Shown piece by piece: positions 8,001-10,005 of a DNA stretch of 10,005 nt. The notes beneath the pieces were generated by a model. The model had not been told where the DNA came from and searched no databases. It saw only the letters and a program-made list of their open reading frames with translations. Position numbers and translations under genes: made by a program. Source of the DNA: Candidatus Cloacimonadota bacterium (GTDB lineage Bacteria; Cloacimonadota; Cloacimonadia; Cloacimonadales; Cloacimonadaceae); assembly GCA_012519465.1 (NCBI GenBank), contig JAAYQD010000195.1, positions 1-10,005 on the forward strand, in the 5' to 3' direction. Each line of letters begins with the position of its first letter. The first letter of the stretch is position 1.

Positions 8001-8789
8001 CGTCACCTGCTCGTTTGCAAGAGCGATGGGTTCAGGGTCTGAGCTCACGGTGATATCCTTGTATAAATGGCGGCCTTTCGCCTCTTTGAGAGTGAGCTTT
8101 TCACTCTGGTAAAAGACCTTGCGCAGGTCTTGATTGGTGGATATCCCGATGGCGCGCAGCAGGGTGGTGACGGGAAGCTTGCGCCTTTTGTCGATATGCA
8201 CATACATCACGTCGTGTATATCAATATCAAATTCCAGCCAAGATCCACTGTAGGGGATTACTTTGGCGGAATACAGGGTTTTGCCGCTGGGGTGTTTTTC
8301 TTCCGAAAAGAACACACCGGGGGAGCGCTGTAATTGTGATATAATCACACGCTCGGCACCGTTTACCACGAAGGTGCCCTGTTCGGTGATCAGAGGAATT
8401 TCTCCCAAGAAAACTTCTTGTTCGATAGTATCTTTATGATCTCTACCGTTCTCGGTTTGTTCAAAAATGCTAAGTCTGAGCCTGGCTTTGAGGGGAGCCT
8501 GATAGGAGAGATTACGCTCGCGGCATTCTTCTATGGAGTACTTTTCTTGCAATACGTTGTACTCCAAGAATTCCAGCAGAAAGTTGCCCTTTAGGTCTTC
8601 TATGGGATAGATAGACAAGAAGACGGCTTGCAGGCCTTTATTTTCCCGGCGTTGGGGATGGATGTCTTTTTGCAGAAAGTCTTCAAAGGAATCCACCTGC
8701 ATTGCCAGAAGGTTTGGTATCTCTACTTCCGGTATCCCAAGCTCCGCAAATCTACCGGAGACACGGGAATAACTTTTGATCTTTCTCAA
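5001..8789 (-). CDS. rpoB: DNA-directed RNA polymerase subunit beta
   Basis: A complete beta subunit of 1262 residues (E. coli 1342). Landmarks in order: N-terminal [19 protein letters not shown]; the lobe signature [24 protein letters not shown] near 136-160; the rifampicin-pocket segment at 458-476 followed by [20 protein letters not shown] and [25 protein letters not shown] with E759/D760 (E. coli E813/D814); [11 protein letters not shown] with K1032 and K1040 (E. coli K1065/K1073), which contact the initiating nucleotide; and the C-terminal [18 protein letters not shown] and [15 protein letters not shown]. A charged insertion of about 130 residues (884-1015) lies where E. coli has its second lineage-specific insertion. 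The start is TTG (8787-8789) with AAAGGAG 7 bases upstream; the next in-frame Met is residue 30, already inside the conserved region, so TTG is well supported. Pocket residues E461 and A474 are unusual. It ends with TAA one base before rpoC. Confidence 0.99.
   Translation of the reverse strand: [1262 protein letters not shown]
5004..5010 (-). promoter_or_regulatory. Shine-Dalgarno of rpoC embedded in the rpoB end
   Basis: GGGGAGG on the minus strand lies in the last codons of rpoB and runs into its TAA stop (5001-5003); a single base (5000) separates that stop from the rpoC ATG (4997-4999). This tight arrangement, common in rpoBC, favours coupled translation and near-equal synthesis of beta and beta'. 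It also decides the rpoC start. Confidence 0.85.
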
Positions 8790-8796
8790 AAGCTCA

Positions 8797-8803
8797 CTCC
8801 TTT
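8797..8803 (-). promoter_or_regulatory. Shine-Dalgarno of rpoB supporting a TTG start
   Basis: AAAGGAG on the minus strand with a 7-base spacer to TTG at 8787-8789. A small inverted repeat (TGCGT at 8819-8823 and ACGCA at 8803-8807) sits immediately before it and could fold next to the ribosome binding site. Confidence 0.8.
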
Positions 8804-8876
8804 GCGTATTTTATACCCACGCATAAAGGTATCTGGGCATTGGGGATGGGTAATTTTAAAAGCGCGCCCGGGATGC

Positions 8877-8900
8877 GGACTCTTGTTGCCCAAAGAGCCC
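8877..8900 (-). other. Hairpin in the rpoB leader
   Basis: On the minus strand the 8-base arms GGGCTCTT (8893-8900) and AAGAGTCC (8877-8884) can pair with one G-T wobble around an 8-base loop. It lies midway in the rplL-rpoB spacer, where E. coli has an RNase III processing site; a similar role here is a guess. The rest of 8790-8944 shows no convincing gene or promoter. Confidence 0.45.
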
Positions 8901-8944
8901 GTTCCCTGCGCTTTAATGATTGCCAAAACAATAGCATAAATAGC

Positions 8945-8974
8945 CCAAAAAAAGTCCTGCAGGACTTTTTTTGG
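8945..8974 (-). terminator. rplL-rpoB attenuator-like 30-base perfect palindrome
   Basis: A flawless inverted repeat: 13-base arms, each CC, seven A and GTCC on one side and GGAC, seven T and GG on the other, around TGCA. It lies 25 bases past the rplL stop. In RNA the GTCC/GGAC core followed by seven U resembles an intrinsic terminator, and the A-tract makes it readable from either strand. Since rpoB has no obvious promoter of its own, the likely role is a leaky terminator that lowers rpoBC transcription relative to the L10-L12 genes, as the known rplL-rpoB attenuator of E. coli does. The alternative is an mRNA 3'-end stabiliser or processing point. Confidence 0.7.
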
Positions 8975-8999
8975 ACGCTTGTTCAGGGATATGGATTCC

Positions 9000-9380
9000 C
9001 TATTTAAGTTCGATTGTAGCACCAGCTTCTTCGAGTTTCTTTTGGACTTCTTCAGCTTCTTCCTTGCCAACTTTTTCCACCACCATCTTGGGGGCGCTAT
9101 CCACAAGGTCTTTGGCTTCTTTGAGGCCAAGCTTGGTAATCTCACGCACGACCTTGATCACGTTGATCTTCTTGTCGCCAGGGCTGGTGAGTATCACGTC
9201 AAATTCAGTTTGTTCTTCTTTAGCTTCTTCTGCGGCTCCGCCTGCGGGACCGGCAAAAGCTGCCACGGGGGCTGCGGCGGATACGCCAAATATCTCTTCC
9301 ATTTCTTTGACCAATTCGGAGAGTTCTAATACGGTCATTTCTTTAATAAGATCAATTACTTGCTGTTGTTTATCGGACAT
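9000..9380 (-). CDS. rplL: 50S ribosomal protein L7/L12
   Basis: A 126-residue acidic stalk protein of normal family length. It has an N-terminal dimerisation and L10-binding helical domain (about 1-33, with [19 protein letters not shown]), a flexible Ala/Gly hinge (about 34-54) and a C-terminal factor-binding domain (about 58-126, with FDVIL, then [21 protein letters not shown] and a final [10 protein letters not shown]). Dimers of L12 on L10 recruit and stimulate the translational GTPases EF-Tu, EF-G, IF2 and RF3. The ATG at 9378-9380 has GGAGG 5 bases upstream, and the stop is TAG. It lies 36 bases after rplJ, in an A-rich spacer without a hairpin, so the two are surely cotranscribed; L12 is needed in several copies per L10, consistent with the strong ribosome binding site. 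Confidence 0.98.
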   Translation of the reverse strand: MSDKQQQVIDLIKEMTVLELSELVKEMEEIFGVSAAAPVAAFAGPAGGAAEEAKEEQTEFDVILTSPGDKKINVIKVVREITKLGLKEAKDLVDSAPKMVVEKVGKEEAEEVQKKLEEAGATIELK

Positions 9381-9385
9381 CTTTT

Positions 9386-9390
9386 CCTCC
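9386..9390 (-). promoter_or_regulatory. Shine-Dalgarno of rplL
   Basis: GGAGG on the minus strand, 5 bases before the rplL ATG, preceded by an A-rich stretch (9400-9416) in the 36-base rplJ-rplL spacer. Unstructured A-rich sequence ahead of a strong site fits the high expression needed for L12. Confidence 0.75.
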
Positions 9391-9416
9391 AGGGATTGTA
9401 TAATTTTTTGTTTTTT

Positions 9417-9953
9417 TTAACTGGCATCAGCCTGTTTTTTACGAATGGCATCCAACGCATACACGAATTTGCGGATAATGCCTTGAGTCACACTCACGAA
9501 ATTGGTGATGGGGGCTTGAGCACTGCCCAGTACTTTGGCCAACAGCTCTTCACGGGAAGGCATCTTTGCCAAGGCATCAAGCTGCTCGGCACTATATACC
9601 TGTCCGGAGATAAATCCAGCCTTGAAACTGGGGAATTCGGCTCCTTCCATCACTTCTTTCAGGAATTTCACAAGCACCCGGGCAGGGGCCACTTCATCCT
9701 CGCGGCATACAGCCACGGCGGTGGGACCCGTCAGGTGGGCGTCGAGTTCGGTAATACCCAGATCATGCAATGCGAGTTTGATCAGGGTGTTTTTTTGAAT
9801 AAAGTAATCCACCTCTCCGGCACGGAAATTGCGCCTCAGTTGGTTTACCTGTTCCACGTTGATTCCCTTGTAATCCACCAGTACAATCGCTTTAGCGCTG
9901 CTTAATCTCTCTTTCAAACTTGCTACAAGATCGTATTTTACACTTTGTACCAT
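9417..9953 (-). CDS. rplJ: 50S ribosomal protein L10
   Basis: 178 residues, within the usual 165-180. L10 anchors the stalk: its N-terminal globular domain binds 23S rRNA at the GTPase-associated centre and its C-terminal helix carries L12 dimers. Visible family features are the N-terminal helix and strand with SSAKAIVLVDYKGINVEQ (about 18-35), the block KNTLIKLAL (54-62), LTGPTAVAV (74-82), FKAGFISGQ (about 111-119) and the MPSREELLAKVLGSAQAP motif (about 131-148), followed by the amphipathic L12-binding helix to residue 178. The ATG at 9951-9953 is preceded by AAGGGAG with a 9-base spacer. In other bacteria the L10-L12 complex binds the rplJ leader and represses its own translation; only the last 52 bases of the leader are in view. 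The stop is TAA. Confidence 0.98.
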   Translation of the reverse strand: MVQSVKYDLVASLKERLSSAKAIVLVDYKGINVEQVNQLRRNFRAGEVDYFIQKNTLIKLALHDLGITELDAHLTGPTAVAVCREDEVAPARVLVKFLKEVMEGAEFPSFKAGFISGQVYSAEQLDALAKMPSREELLAKVLGSAQAPITNFVSVTQGIIRKFVYALDAIRKKQADAS

Positions 9954-10005
9954 TTTGTTGATCTCCCTTAGCTCTTTGCTTCCAAGGTTGCGCTTGCGAC
10001 CTGTA
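9954..10005 (-). promoter_or_regulatory. 3' end of the rplJ leader (possible L10-binding leader, truncated)
   Basis: The 52 bases between the window edge and rplJ hold the ribosome binding site (GGGAG, 9963-9967) and a possible hairpin on the minus strand: AGGT (9999-10002) with ACCT (9985-9988), extended by two GC pairs past a mismatch. The CCTT at 9984-9987 could instead pair with AAGG (9966-9969) of the ribosome binding site, so the two pairings exclude each other. L10 leaders typically lie exactly here, but the conserved kink-turn part, if present, is outside the window, so the identity is tentative. Confidence 0.35.

Noticed and set aside
8335..8349. Inverted repeat TGTGAT-ATA-ATCACA containing TATAAT, resembling a CRP site or promoter
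   Set aside because: It lies within the conserved rpoB segment encoding RVIISQ, has no -35 partner at 17 bases, and the half-site spacing is one base short of the CRP consensus.
8807..8815. TATAAAATA on the minus strand just ahead of rpoB as a -10 element
   Set aside because: No -35-like hexamer at the right distance, and the start point would fall on the ribosome binding site; A+T richness explains it.
8985..9001. Small AGGGA/TCCCT hairpin overlapping the rplL stop
   Set aside because: Only five base pairs with no U-tract; not distinguishable from chance.
8786..9145. 119-codon minus-strand frame spanning the end of rplL and the rpoB leader
   Set aside because: It starts out of frame inside rplL, its first half is a Lys/Arg-rich shadow of rplL, and it has no ribosome binding site.
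1..10005. Search for an accessory or novel system, CRISPR arrays, insertion sequences, tRNA genes
   Set aside because: All sequence is accounted for by the ribosomal protein and RNA polymerase cluster and its spacers; no spaced direct repeats, terminal inverted repeats or foreign-looking genes were seen.

Overview
The window is a stretch of core bacterial housekeeping genes, all transcribed on the minus strand, so gene order runs from high to low coordinates: rplJ (L10), rplL (L7/L12), rpoB (RNA polymerase beta), rpoC (beta'), rpsL (S12) and the first 29 codons of rpsG (S7), which runs off the left edge. This is the classic L10-L12-beta-beta'-S12-S7 arrangement. I see no mobile element, CRISPR array, tRNA, rRNA or accessory cassette. 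Nearly every base is coding; the only gap above 50 bases, apart from the truncated rplJ leader at the right edge, is the 210-base rplL-rpoB spacer.

Organism: base composition is near 50 % GC by eye. The beta' subunit carries a trigger-loop insertion like that of E. coli (SI3) and the beta subunit has a flap-side insertion, which points to a Gram-negative-type lineage. Protein lengths (beta 1262 aa, beta' 1494 aa), beta' N-terminal wording that resembles Bacteroidetes/FCB sequences, and the joined rpoBC-rpsLG order suggest an FCB-group or candidate-phylum bacterium (for example Cloacimonadota-like). This assignment is tentative and rests on remembered sequence similarity only.

Layout from right to left (direction of transcription): 9954-10005 end of the rplJ leader; 9417-9953 rplJ; 9000-9380 rplL; 8790-8999 spacer with a 30-base perfect palindrome that looks like the rplL-rpoB attenuator, plus a further hairpin; 5001-8789 rpoB, with a TTG start; 515-4999 rpoC, one base after rpoB; 103-483 rpsL, with a GTG start; 1-89 rpsG, whose Shine-Dalgarno overlaps the rpsL stop. 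L10 and L12 form the ribosomal stalk, beta and beta' form the catalytic core of RNA polymerase, and S12 and S7 are 30S proteins, so the cluster ties ribosome supply to polymerase supply. The hairpins between rplL and rpoB offer a place to set the ratio of stalk protein to polymerase subunits.

I found no undescribed system. The points most worth a second look are (i) an expansion of about 107 residues in the beta' jaw, built partly of three tandem 27-residue repeats; (ii) unusual residues in the rifampicin pocket of beta (E461, A474); and (iii) the palindrome and spacer ahead of rpoB.
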